Positions 46,322 through 55,140 of a DNA stretch of 64,000 nucleotides are shown piece by piece. The stretch is taken from NCBI GenBank assembly GCA_963678485.1, contig OY782882.1, positions 682,001-746,000 of the forward strand, in the 5' to 3' direction. The notes under the pieces are model-generated. The model had not been told where the DNA came from. It saw nothing but the letters and a program-made list of their open reading frames with translations, and searched no databases. This stretch comes from CALGYY01 sp963678485 (GTDB taxonomy: Bacteria > Bacteroidota > Bacteroidia > Bacteroidales > CAIWKO01). Position 1 is the stretch's first letter. Each line of letters opens with the position of its first letter. The translations under genes and the position numbers were made by a program.

Positions 46322-48133
46322 ATGACACAAGACCTTAAGATTACTGATTGGTTACCGGTGAGTCGCGAAGACATGGATAAACGCGGCTGGAACGAGGTAG
46401 ATGTGATCATCGTTAGCGGGGATGCGTATGTTGATCATCCCAGTTTTGGCGGTGCCGTTATTGCACGTATTCTGGAAGATGAAGGGCTGAAAGTGGCGAT
46501 ACTTCCCCAACCTAACTGGCGTGATGATTTACGTGATTTTAAAAAACTCGGCAAACCACGTCTTTTTTTCGGAGTCACTTCAGGTTGTATGGACAGCATG
46601 GTGAATCACTACACTGCCTTTCGCCGTAAGCGTTCCGACGACGCCTATACGCCAGGGGGACAATCAGGATTCAGGCCTGACTACGCCTGCACAGTTTACA
46701 GCAATATTCTTAAAAAGCTATATCCAGATACCCCTGTTATTCTTGGCGGTGTTGAAGCCTCGTTACGAAGAACGACCCATTACGATTATTGGTCTGACAC
46801 ACTTAAGCCCGGCATTCTTGAAGAATCCCATGCCGATTTGTTAGTCTTCGGGATGGGCGATCAAAGTATTCGCAAGATTGCCCGCGAGATGCAGCAAGGC
46901 AAGAGCATCGACCATTTAACTGATATTCCACAGACAGCTTTTTACATAAGCAATAAGGAAACCTTACCAATAACAGACGCGGAGCAACAGGCAGAGCTTC
47001 CATCGCACGAACAATGTATGGCATCGCGTAAGCAGTTCGCCGAACATTTTAAAATATTGGAAACAGATTCCAATATGATGCACCAAAAACGCCTTATTCA
47101 GAAGGTTGGGAAACGATGGTTGGTGATGAATCCAGCAGAAGGACCTATCAGTGGAAAAACGCTGGACGCCACGTTTGACCTGCCTTACACACGACAACCG
47201 CATCCACGTTATGCGAAAAGAGGCGCTATCCCTGCATTTGAAATGATCCGGTTTTCGGTAAATCTTCATCGTGGTTGTTTTGGAGGCTGCAGTTTTTGTA
47301 CTATTTCTGCACACCAGGGTAAGTTTATAGTAAGTCGCTCGGAGCAATCTATTATCAACGAACTTGAAATTATCACCAAAGACCCTGACTTTAAAGGACA
47401 CATCAGTGACCTAGGTGGGCCATCTGCAAACATGTATCAAATGGGTGGATTAGATAAGAAAAAGTGTGCAAAATGCAAACGTCCTTCGTGTATCTATCCT
47501 GCGCAATGTCCAAATCTGAATACTGATCATCTTCCACTAATTAAGCTTTATCAAAAAGCACTTATGGTTCGTGGAATAAAGAAAATTAGTATTGGCAGCG
47601 GAATACGTTACGACATGTTGGTAAACAAAGCAGACGCCGTTGATAAAAAAAATAGTTATACCGCATATATTCGTCAATTGGTAAAGTATCATGTTTCCGG
47701 TCGCTTAAAAATAGCACCAGAGCACACTTCAGATGATGTATTAAAAGTTATGCGCAAGCCTTCGTTTCGGAATTACTATGCGTTTCACACCCTATTCTAC
47801 CGTTTGTCGCGTGAAGCAGGATTGAAGCAGGAAATCATTCCGTATTTCATCAGCAGCCACCCGGGATGCAGATTAGAAGATATGGCCAGACTTGCAGCAG
47901 AAACGAAGAAACTTGATTTACACCTTGAGCAGGTACAGGATTTCACACCCACACCCTTGACATTATCATCGGTCATGTACTATTGTGGCTTTGATCCGTA
48001 CTCGGGACAAAAGCTCACTATTGCCAGCAACAGCGAAGATAAGCATGCACAAAACCGTTTTTTCTTTTGGTATAAAAAGGAAAATCGGCAATGGGTACTT
48101 ACGCAAATGCAGCGGATGAGGATTCCATTTTAG
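46322..48133 (+). CDS. ygiQ: YgiQ family radical SAM protein
   Basis: A radical SAM protein of the large YgiQ (UPF0313) family; its reaction is not established. The start at 46322 (MTQDLKITDWLPVSREDM) matches the family; an in-frame ATG at 46214 would add 36 residues overlapping the divergent gene. An N-terminal region resembling a B12-binding fold (VIIVSGDAYVDHPSFG) is followed by the iron-sulfur motif HRGCFGGCSFC with C319, C323 and C326. A second cysteine set (KKCAKCKRPSCIYPAQCP) follows, as usual in the family. Near the end come HPGCR and EQVQDFTPTPLTLSSVMYY. 603 aa is within the normal range. It is monocistronic and converges on the DUF481 gene. Confidence 0.92.
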   Translation: MTQDLKITDWLPVSREDMDKRGWNEVDVIIVSGDAYVDHPSFGGAVIARILEDEGLKVAILPQPNWRDDLRDFKKLGKPRLFFGVTSGCMDSMVNHYTAFRRKRSDDAYTPGGQSGFRPDYACTVYSNILKKLYPDTPVILGGVEASLRRTTHYDYWSDTLKPGILEESHADLLVFGMGDQSIRKIAREMQQGKSIDHLTDIPQTAFYISNKETLPITDAEQQAELPSHEQCMASRKQFAEHFKILETDSNMMHQKRLIQKVGKRWLVMNPAEGPISGKTLDATFDLPYTRQPHPRYAKRGAIPAFEMIRFSVNLHRGCFGGCSFCTISAHQGKFIVSRSEQSIINELEIITKDPDFKGHISDLGGPSANMYQMGGLDKKKCAKCKRPSCIYPAQCPNLNTDHLPLIKLYQKALMVRGIKKISIGSGIRYDMLVNKADAVDKKNSYTAYIRQLVKYHVSGRLKIAPEHTSDDVLKVMRKPSFRNYYAFHTLFYRLSREAGLKQEIIPYFISSHPGCRLEDMARLAAETKKLDLHLEQVQDFTPTPLTLSSVMYYCGFDPYSGQKLTIASNSEDKHAQNRFFFWYKKENRQWVLTQMQRMRIPF

Positions 48134-48157
48134 CAATGTACGGTGTAATGCACCTCA

Positions 48158-48919
48158 TCAAAAATCAAAACTTAGAGAATTGGATAGAGCTTGAGTTTCT
48201 CGCGGAGCACCAATAGCAGGAAATGCATCAAAGTAATAGATATAGGTCGTTTTGAATGAAAAGTGCTTGCTGATTCCAATTTTTAAATCTGTTTGTGATG
48301 ACAAACGGTAATCAGAAAAATTTGAAAATTTCGGCTGAAAATAAGTGGTGTTTATTAAACTCAAATTGCTTCTTAACTTCAGCGTAAGCGAAACATAGGC
48401 GCTTAATCGATGATCTCTATTAATTAATGAAGTATCATGTAATTCTTCATACTCATACATATACAACGCAGCAGCATACAATCGAAATGGTTTTGTTTTT
48501 ACAACCTTAAATCTTGGTCCCCCTCCAAGCAACCAGCGAAAATCGACATTTAACAAGCGATTGAATTGTACTTGTGTAAAGGCTTCGGCGGTAAACCAAT
48601 CTGTTATCTTATAATTGTAGCGAAAATGCTGTATCCCTGCATTTGCATAATCAGAACCTGCAGATTTTGAAAGTATATAATCGGTAAGACATAGATACAA
48701 ACTCTTTTTTGTTTTGTATTGCAAATGCAAGTGCCCACCAGCGTTCCATACTTCTGCTTTGTTTTTTATAAACTGAAACGATAGTTGTGTCGTTCCCGCC
48801 CACCCGGTAGTGTCGGTCGAAATTCGTTCCTGCTCAATATTCATCACCTGAGCTTTTACTGAAAATACGCCCGACAGAGCGAATATTAAAACGAAAAGAA
48901 GTCTGATGCTTTTCATCAT
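48158..48919 (-). CDS. DUF481 outer-membrane protein
   Basis: A 253-aa exported protein of the DUF481/YdiY type, of unknown function. The start at 48919 (MMKSIRLLFVLIFALSGVFS, cut at KA-QV) gives a clean signal peptide; an earlier ATG at 48970 does not. Mature strands alternate (TTQLSFQFIKNK, GGHLHLQYKTKK, IQHFRYNYKITDWF, RWLLGGGPRFKV, TDLKIGISKHFSFKTTYIYYFD), and the protein ends SLSFDF with a terminal Phe, typical of an outer-membrane barrel insertion signal. There is a possible -7 element TATATTCG on the minus strand at 48930-48937. Confidence 0.8.
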   Translation of the reverse strand: MMKSIRLLFVLIFALSGVFSVKAQVMNIEQERISTDTTGWAGTTQLSFQFIKNKAEVWNAGGHLHLQYKTKKSLYLCLTDYILSKSAGSDYANAGIQHFRYNYKITDWFTAEAFTQVQFNRLLNVDFRWLLGGGPRFKVVKTKPFRLYAAALYMYEYEELHDTSLINRDHRLSAYVSLTLKLRSNLSLINTTYFQPKFSNFSDYRLSSQTDLKIGISKHFSFKTTYIYYFDAFPAIGAPRETQALSNSLSFDF

Positions 48920-48937
48920 ATTTTTTTTGCGAATATA

Positions 48938-49218
48938 AAAAAGTTCGGGCAGTCGAAAATAATTATGCAAGAGAAAGCTATCAAAGGAGCGAAATCAGAT
49001 TAAAGAGATAATGGCGCCTGTCATATTCTTATCCATGAATTTACAGTGTAACTTCGTAATTGCCGGAGTTATTTTCTTTGTAATTTTATTGACCTCTGAA
49101 CTTTTTCTTCGACAACTACTTTCCATCAAAAAAAAGTTGCTTCATAAATTACACATTATTAAATAAAAAAAGTGTACTTTTGCACCCGAAATTTTTTTTC
49201 TATTAATTAGCATAAAAA
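48938..49218. other. Divergent intergenic region with promoter of the next T9SS gene
   Basis: An AT-rich gap. TACTTTTG at 49175-49182 (plus strand) is a perfect -7 match 37 bases before the ATG at 49219; no good -33 box is seen. Nothing else is recognisable. Confidence 0.5.
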
Positions 49219-50388
49219 ATGAGAATAAAAATACTTGCAGCTCTGATACTTATCATGAGCCTTTCTTTAAAAACAATGGCTCAGGTGGATGTTAAAGTAA
49301 TACAGGAAAACCAGGTTCAGTGCGATACTGCTGGCTTAGTATCCATTCCTCTCACTGTAATTAACACAGGCACAGTACCTATTATTGGAGGTGCTCCAAT
49401 CATGAGTACATACAAAATTAATGGTGGCACCCCTGTGGTTGAATCCATTGATTTCGTTAGTAATTTCAACCCAGGTGATACGGTAACTTTACTTTTCCCG
49501 ACAAAATACAGATTCAATCAGTTTATCACCTATAACTGTATGATAGCGATTGACTATCTTGCCGATAATGATGTGACTAATGACACTGTACATTTCACCT
49601 CTACGTTTAATTCGTTTCCGGGTTATGGCGTGCATTCCAGTGATACCGCTGTATGCCTTGGTTCGCCTGCCACCCTGATGATGGAATTATTAGGTAATGG
49701 TCCCTGGGCGATTACATTTGTGATTGGTACTGATACAGCCTATGGCTTGCCTATTAACACTAGTGTTATTGAAACGGAAATGACACTCGACTCAACTACA
49801 ACATTTCAGTTGTTAACGGTAACCGATGTTAATGGTTGCACAACGAACATCGGACAGGGAATTACCATTACAATTAACGACTATCCGACAGTTTCTCTGG
49901 GAACCGACACCAGTATGTGTGCAGGACAGACATTATTGCTTGACGCAGGAAATCCCGGAGCCAGTTATACTTGGTGGGATGGTCAGGCCAGCCAATCTTA
50001 TGCTGCCGATACAGCCGATTGGAATGGTGTACTTGGGAATCATATTGTTTGGGTTGACGTTAACCAAAACGACTGTATTAGCCGTGACAGCGTAAATATC
50101 AACTGGAGCATTTGTCCTCAAGGCATTGAAACACTAAATGAGCAGCACTTTGAGCTATATCCAAATCCAACAGCTGGAAGTTTCAATATTTCCTTTAGCG
50201 GCATTACAGGAATGGTTAGTTGTGAAATACTTGATCATGCAGCTAAGCAAGTATACAGCGAAACCTTTATGAACAGTGAATATCAGGCTAGCCATCAGTG
50301 TTATCCCGGCAACCTTTCGAGTGGCGCTTATTATGTGGTATTGCACAACAGCGAAACACGACTGGTTCAAAAACTCATTATTGAATAA
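49219..50388 (+). CDS. T9SS cargo protein of unknown function
   Basis: A 389-aa secreted protein. The signal peptide is cut at MA-QV (21/22). Residues ~25-135 form a CARDB-like beta-sandwich (VINTGTVPIIGG, YKINGGTPVVES) related in style to domains of the giant proteins. Then follow an Ig-like domain (CLGSPATLMMELLGNGPWAI, VTDVNGCTTNIGQGITITI) and a PKD/CHU_C-like domain (LGTDTSMCAGQTLLLDAGNP, YTWWDGQASQSY). The sorting domain starts FELYPNPTAGSF and ends VQKLIIE. No catalytic motif is visible. A strong terminator follows within 25 bases, so it is monocistronic. Confidence 0.8.
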   Translation: MRIKILAALILIMSLSLKTMAQVDVKVIQENQVQCDTAGLVSIPLTVINTGTVPIIGGAPIMSTYKINGGTPVVESIDFVSNFNPGDTVTLLFPTKYRFNQFITYNCMIAIDYLADNDVTNDTVHFTSTFNSFPGYGVHSSDTAVCLGSPATLMMELLGNGPWAITFVIGTDTAYGLPINTSVIETEMTLDSTTTFQLLTVTDVNGCTTNIGQGITITINDYPTVSLGTDTSMCAGQTLLLDAGNPGASYTWWDGQASQSYAADTADWNGVLGNHIVWVDVNQNDCISRDSVNINWSICPQGIETLNEQHFELYPNPTAGSFNISFSGITGMVSCEILDHAAKQVYSETFMNSEYQASHQCYPGNLSSGAYYVVLHNSETRLVQKLIIE

Positions 50389-50410
50389 TCGTTCCGATTG
50401 TTCACCTTCG

Positions 50411-50454
50411 AAAAAGTTGAGGCGTCTTAAAAGGGCAGCCTCAACTTTTTTTTT
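50411..50454 (+). terminator. Strong intrinsic terminator
   Basis: A 13-bp perfect stem (AAAAAGTTGAGGC, 50411-50423, with 50438-50450), a 14-base loop and a run of nine T (50446-50454). It lies 22 bases after the stop of the upstream T9SS gene and just before the M14 gene. Confidence 0.93.
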
Positions 50455-50512
50455 AACATATGCATACATTTAGAAGGATAATTTCGTAATTTTCGCCGAA
50501 ATATCCGGTATT

Positions 50513-53500
50513 ATGCGTCGAATCCTAGCTTTCGTATTAAGTTTATTGATTTCCAGCGCCTTGATGGCACAGGAACAGAACACTAATCAGATCCAGCAAG
50601 CCAATCAGATACTGCAGGATCGCGGAGAAATTGTAATTTCCTTTGTGGTAAGCAGCATTGATGAAATCAATAATGACCTTACCAATATTATGTCAATTGA
50701 CAATGTAAAACCTTTAGCTGATGGAGGAGGCTATGCTGTAAGAGCTTATGCAAACCCTCAGGAATTCCAGACTTTTCTTTTACGCAATATCCCTTACACT
50801 ATTATTCCGAAAGAGATACCGAAAGCATTGACTATGGCCACAACCGTTGCTCAAATGGCCAGCTGGGATCGCTATCCCACCTTCAGTGTTTATCTGCAAA
50901 TGATGGCAAATTTTGCTAGCACTTATCCTAATCTTTGTGATATTGACACCATCTTATCATCCACCCCATCGGGCAACTACAAGATTTTAGTCGCTAAAAT
51001 CTCGAATAATGTCAACACCCCTGAGAATGAACCGCAATTATTATTTACATCTAGTATTCATGGAGATGAAACCACCGGTTTTATGCTATGTTTACGCATG
51101 ATCAGCTACTTGCTTACCAATTACGGCACTATTCCTAAAGTTACAAATTTGCTTAATGGTGCAGAAATCTGGATTTGCCCACTGTCTAATCCTGAAGGAA
51201 CCTATTATAATTCAAGTCCGGCAGGAAGTACTATCGCCAACTCCAGAAGAAATAACTACGGTAATGTTGATATGAACCGCAATTTCCCTGACCCTCGGGC
51301 AGGTCAGCACCCTGATGGTAATGCTTGGACTCCGGAAACTCAGGCATTCATGACCTTTGCCACCAATCATCATTTCAACATGGCGGCAAATTTTCATGGG
51401 GGAGCAGAAGTTGCCAACTATCCCTGGGATACATGGATAACTTCTGGTAATAGCAATGCTGACCGTCTCTGGTGGGAGCGTGTTTGCACCGCCTGGGTTG
51501 ATACAACACGTCTCATTAATGCAACCTATATGTCGGACACTTACGCTGACGGCGTAACTGAAGGAGGCGACTGGTATGTAATCACTGGAGGACGCCAGGA
51601 TTATATGGGATTTTACAGGAATTGCAGGGAGGTAACTTTAGAAATTGATGGTACTAAAACTACAGCCTCTGAAGATTTGAACACCAAATGGAATGAGAAC
51701 TATCGCTCCTTGTTAAATTATATGCAGGAATCTATGTATGGAGTTAGGGGCATCATTACTGACTCTTGCTCAGGCCTACCAATAAAAGCAAAAGTATGGA
51801 TTACCGGCTACGATCAAACCAACGACAGCTCTCAGGTTTGGTCAGCGCTTCCTGTTGGAAACTATCACAAATACATGATTGCAGGAACACGCAACCTGAC
51901 CTTCTCAGCAAGTGGTTATGTTAGTAAAACAATAAACAATGTGGTTCTTGCCAATGGTGCGGCAACAGTACTTAATGTTCAACTGAGGCCATCAACCCTT
52001 GTAAACCCTGATGCACAATTTACAGGAACAGTAACCGATGCATGCCTAGGAACAGCTTCGTTTACGAATAATTCAACTTCCTCATCCAGCTGTATCTGGT
52101 ACTTTGGTGATGGAGCAACATCCACAACGACTAATCCTTCGCATACCTACGCAACCGCGGGAACTTATACTGTAAAATTAAAAGTATTCAATTGCAAAGG
52201 CAATGATTCACTTGTTCGTACTTCTTACATTACAGTTAGTCCAACCTCGGTCACACCAGCAGTTTCAATTGCCGCATCAACGACAACCATCTGTGCAGGA
52301 AGTAGCGTTTTATTCACACCAACTCCCACCAATGGAGGTACACCAACCTATCAATGGAAAGTAAACAATGTAAATACCGCTACTGGAGCAACATTCAGCA
52401 GTTCAAGTCTGGCACAAAGTGATGTTGTTACTTGCGTGATGACTTCAACCGCCAGTTGTGCCTCCCCTACTACTGCATCATCGAACTCGGTTACTATGAC
52501 TGTCAATCCGACAGTCACACCTTCCGTTATCATAGGAGCTTCAGCAACGACAATTTGTCCCGGAACTACCGTTAATTTTACACCAGCACCAACCAATGGT
52601 GGAACGCCCAGTTATCAATGGAAGGTCAATGGCACGAATGCCGGAATTGGATCGACATTCAGCAGCTCAAGTCTGGCTCAAGGCGATGCAGTAAGCTGTG
52701 TTATGACGTCAAATGCCAGCTGTGCTTCACCCTCAACGGCCACATCAAATTCGGTGAGTATGACGGTGAATGCCGCACTCACACCCGCTGTTACCATTGG
52801 CGCATCGGCCACTACGGTCTGTTATGGAACGCTGGTCACCGTTACACCTTCCCCTGTTAATGGTGGAACACCATCATATCAATGGAAGGTCAATGGATCC
52901 AATGCCGGGACTGGCGCGACATTCAGCAGCACCACACTTCAGCAAGGTGATGTGGTAAGTTGTACTATGACTTCCACCGCAAATTGTGCATCTCCCACTA
53001 CGGCCACATCGAATAATGTTACCATGACCGTTACTTCTTCATCCACGCCAACAGTAAGCATTGCTCCTTCTGCAAATAATGTTTGTACCGGAACTTTAGT
53101 TTCCTTCACTCCAACACCAACCTATGGAGGAACGCCATCCTATCAGTGGAAGGTGAATGGTGTAAATTCAGGAACTGGTGCCACATTCAGCAGTTCTACA
53201 TTAGCACAAGGTGATGTTGTAAGTTGTGTAATGACATCAACTGCAAGTTGTGTTTCGCCTACAACGGCCACATCAAACTCAGTTACTATGATTATTAATT
53301 CACCCGTTTCACCATTGTTAGTTATTGGATCATCGGGAACTGAAATCTGCTCTGGCACTGCTGTTACCTTTAACGCAACTGCAGAAAACGGTGGTAGTCC
53401 AAGTTTTCAGTGGCTGATTAATGGCACGCCAACAGGTACGAATAATGTGATTTTTAGCAGCACTGCACTCAATAATGGTGATCAAGTAAGTTGCGTTATG

Positions 53501-54307
53501 ACATCTACTGCATCCTGTGTTTCGCCAAGTACGGCCAATTCAAATGTGATTACCATGGTGGTAAATCCGTATGTAACTCCATCTGTAAGTATCGACGCTA
53601 ATCCGGGAACGACGGTATGTCCGGGAGGTACAATTCTCTTCACTGCCCAGCCAGTGAATGGCGGCGACACTCCCACTTATGCATGGACTGTTGACGGAAG
53701 CGCAGCAGGAACAGGATACACATTATCGGGAATATTCAACGATGGTCAATCAATCGGCTGCACAATGACTTCAAACGCTGATTGTGCAAGCCCTGCTACA
53801 GCTAATTCAACGGGTGTTACTGTCAGTCATTATCCTGTCCAAAGTGTCACTGTGACTGAAACTGCCGGAATATTACACTCTTCTTCCAGCACGGGAAATC
53901 AATGGTATTTGCAAGGAAGCGGACCTATTATCGGAGCCACCGCACAGAATTACACTCCACCATCAAATGGCAATTATTATACAGTTGTCACTGATATCAA
54001 TGGATGCACAGCCACTTCCAATATCTTCAACATGATAAGTGTTGGAATAAATAATCCTGAAATCTTAGGTATTAGCCTATTTCCAAATCCAACAGAAGGC
54101 ATATTAACGCTAAAAAGTTCCGGGAGCATTAGCAATGCAATGCTAACGATTGAAAATATTTTAGGACAAAGTGTTTATGCTGAACCATTGGAAATGCAGG
54201 AAAACTCAAGCAAATTGATTGATCTTGGATCGTTCCAGAATGGGATTTATTGGATTAGTCTGCAAAGTGAAAGCATCAATCTCAGAGTTAAAATTGTGAA
54301 GAACTAG
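50513..54307 (+). CDS. Secreted M14 metallocarboxypeptidase with repeat stalk and T9SS domain
   Basis: Predicted to cut C-terminal residues from peptides at the cell surface. The signal peptide is cut at MA-QE (19/20), followed by a propeptide-like segment to ~115. The M14 domain (~120-405) has Zn ligands H183 and E186 (SIHGDETTGF) and H295 (NFHGG), MNRNFPDP as the substrate carboxylate-binding motif, and the catalytic Glu377 (VTLEIDG). A carboxypeptidase regulatory-like domain (~410-490), a PKD domain (~500-575, WYFGDG) and six repeats of ~88 residues (~580-1110) follow. The sorting domain starts LFPNPTEGIL and ends LRVKIVKN. 1264 aa is far longer than a bare M14 enzyme (~300-400); the rest is the stalk. 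It ends at TAG. Confidence 0.92.
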   Translation: MRRILAFVLSLLISSALMAQEQNTNQIQQANQILQDRGEIVISFVVSSIDEINNDLTNIMSIDNVKPLADGGGYAVRAYANPQEFQTFLLRNIPYTIIPKEIPKALTMATTVAQMASWDRYPTFSVYLQMMANFASTYPNLCDIDTILSSTPSGNYKILVAKISNNVNTPENEPQLLFTSSIHGDETTGFMLCLRMISYLLTNYGTIPKVTNLLNGAEIWICPLSNPEGTYYNSSPAGSTIANSRRNNYGNVDMNRNFPDPRAGQHPDGNAWTPETQAFMTFATNHHFNMAANFHGGAEVANYPWDTWITSGNSNADRLWWERVCTAWVDTTRLINATYMSDTYADGVTEGGDWYVITGGRQDYMGFYRNCREVTLEIDGTKTTASEDLNTKWNENYRSLLNYMQESMYGVRGIITDSCSGLPIKAKVWITGYDQTNDSSQVWSALPVGNYHKYMIAGTRNLTFSASGYVSKTINNVVLANGAATVLNVQLRPSTLVNPDAQFTGTVTDACLGTASFTNNSTSSSSCIWYFGDGATSTTTNPSHTYATAGTYTVKLKVFNCKGNDSLVRTSYITVSPTSVTPAVSIAASTTTICAGSSVLFTPTPTNGGTPTYQWKVNNVNTATGATFSSSSLAQSDVVTCVMTSTASCASPTTASSNSVTMTVNPTVTPSVIIGASATTICPGTTVNFTPAPTNGGTPSYQWKVNGTNAGIGSTFSSSSLAQGDAVSCVMTSNASCASPSTATSNSVSMTVNAALTPAVTIGASATTVCYGTLVTVTPSPVNGGTPSYQWKVNGSNAGTGATFSSTTLQQGDVVSCTMTSTANCASPTTATSNNVTMTVTSSSTPTVSIAPSANNVCTGTLVSFTPTPTYGGTPSYQWKVNGVNSGTGATFSSSTLAQGDVVSCVMTSTASCVSPTTATSNSVTMIINSPVSPLLVIGSSGTEICSGTAVTFNATAENGGSPSFQWLINGTPTGTNNVIFSSTALNNGDQVSCVMTSTASCVSPSTANSNVITMVVNPYVTPSVSIDANPGTTVCPGGTILFTAQPVNGGDTPTYAWTVDGSAAGTGYTLSGIFNDGQSIGCTMTSNADCASPATANSTGVTVSHYPVQSVTVTETAGILHSSSSTGNQWYLQGSGPIIGATAQNYTPPSNGNYYTVVTDINGCTATSNIFNMISVGINNPEILGISLFPNPTEGILTLKSSGSISNAMLTIENILGQSVYAEPLEMQENSSKLIDLGSFQNGIYWISLQSESINLRVKIVKN
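52253..53845 (+). repeat. 264-bp tandem repeat, six copies, in the M14 gene
   Basis: Units begin near 52253, 52517, 52781, 53045, 53306 and 53576, so the spacing is 264, 264, 264, 261 and 270 bases. Each encodes an Ig-like unit with a core such as NGGTPSYQWKVNG, FSSSSLAQGDVVSC and SCASPTTATSNSVTM, having two cysteines. Copies 1-4 are the most alike; the last two are diverged and vary by whole codons. Confidence 0.88.
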
Positions 54308-54680
54308 ACATTCTAAGAAAACCGCATCTGTATTTGATTTAATAATTCAGGTTGCAGTTCTCTCTGACATTGCTCAATTGATGTTATATAGGGTTGAAGT
54401 TGTTTGATGATATATAAACAAGTTCACTTTTATGGATCCAGCGGAAAAGTTGAGGAGTAAGAATACTATTCATAGGAAAGAATAGGAATTAAAACCTTTC
54501 CTCAATCGCGAATGCCACGAATAATCCTTCATGCATGCATATTGCATATATTGCTTGTAATATTGATTAAACTTATCAATCTTTTAGAGCATCCATGATT
54601 TAAAAGTGGATAAGACCAATACTATTCGTACTTAAGGGTTCTTTTACAGTATTGAAATTATGCAATGCTAATGTTCAAAA
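54308..54680. other. Intergenic region without recognisable genes
   Basis: AT-rich DNA after the M14 gene. I see no RNA gene, clear terminator or promoter in it. It precedes the GC-rich island. Confidence 0.45.
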
Positions 54681-54971
54681 CGTGTGCGCGGGCCGGTCAA
54701 AGCAAGCGGGCGTGGGCGGGCTGTGAATCGCCAAGGGCACGCAAATCCGCAAGGGGCCAGACAGCGGCTTTTTCGCTGTCGGCTCTGTCGAAAACGACAA
54801 AAAGAAAATTCAATGAGTGAAATGAAGTTTATTATCACAATCAAGAACTGCCGTCAATTGGCGTTTTCGGCACTACCTTGCGTGATTTGCGGCCGTTGGC
54901 GAGAGCGGGGAGATAGCATGGTGCTTTGACTTGACTTTTGGCTCCACCATTTTTGTCAAGAAAAATGGTGG
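54681..54971. repeat. GC-rich island with terminal hairpin, possible dispersed element
   Basis: The first 100 bases (54681-54780) contain 67 G or C by direct count, against clearly AT-rich flanks. Two inverted repeats are present: GACAGCG/CGCTGTC (54760-54766 and 54774-54780) and an 11-bp perfect stem CCACCATTTTT/AAAAATGGTGG (54944-54954 and 54961-54971, six-base loop). An 81-codon frame (54684-54929) runs through it, but its product is Arg/Cys-rich with no domain and is probably not a real protein. Neither hairpin has a proper U-run. The composition shift and hairpins suggest a small non-coding mobile or dispersed repeat; this is inference. Confidence 0.45.
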
Positions 54972-55140
54972 AAATAATAGAAATAAACAGTCAATTTAGT
55001 CGCGTTCTTGTTAATTGTGACAAACCTTCTTTTGGCTCTAAGTTGTTGATGTATTTGGTTATTTTTTTACTCCTCAAAAATCTGGTTTGACCCACTTTTC
55101 ATCCAATCACAATTGATTAGGAGTTCCAATACAAGCACGA
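54972..55140. other. Intergenic region downstream of the kinase cluster
   Basis: No gene is seen. The phrase cttttggctc occurs here (near 55030) and in the preceding island (near 54936). No terminator for the kinase operon could be identified. Confidence 0.35.

Noticed and set aside
54684..54929. 81-codon reading frame in the GC-rich island
   Set aside because: Low-complexity Arg/Cys-rich product, no domain, no promoter; the GC-rich composition alone explains a frame without stops.
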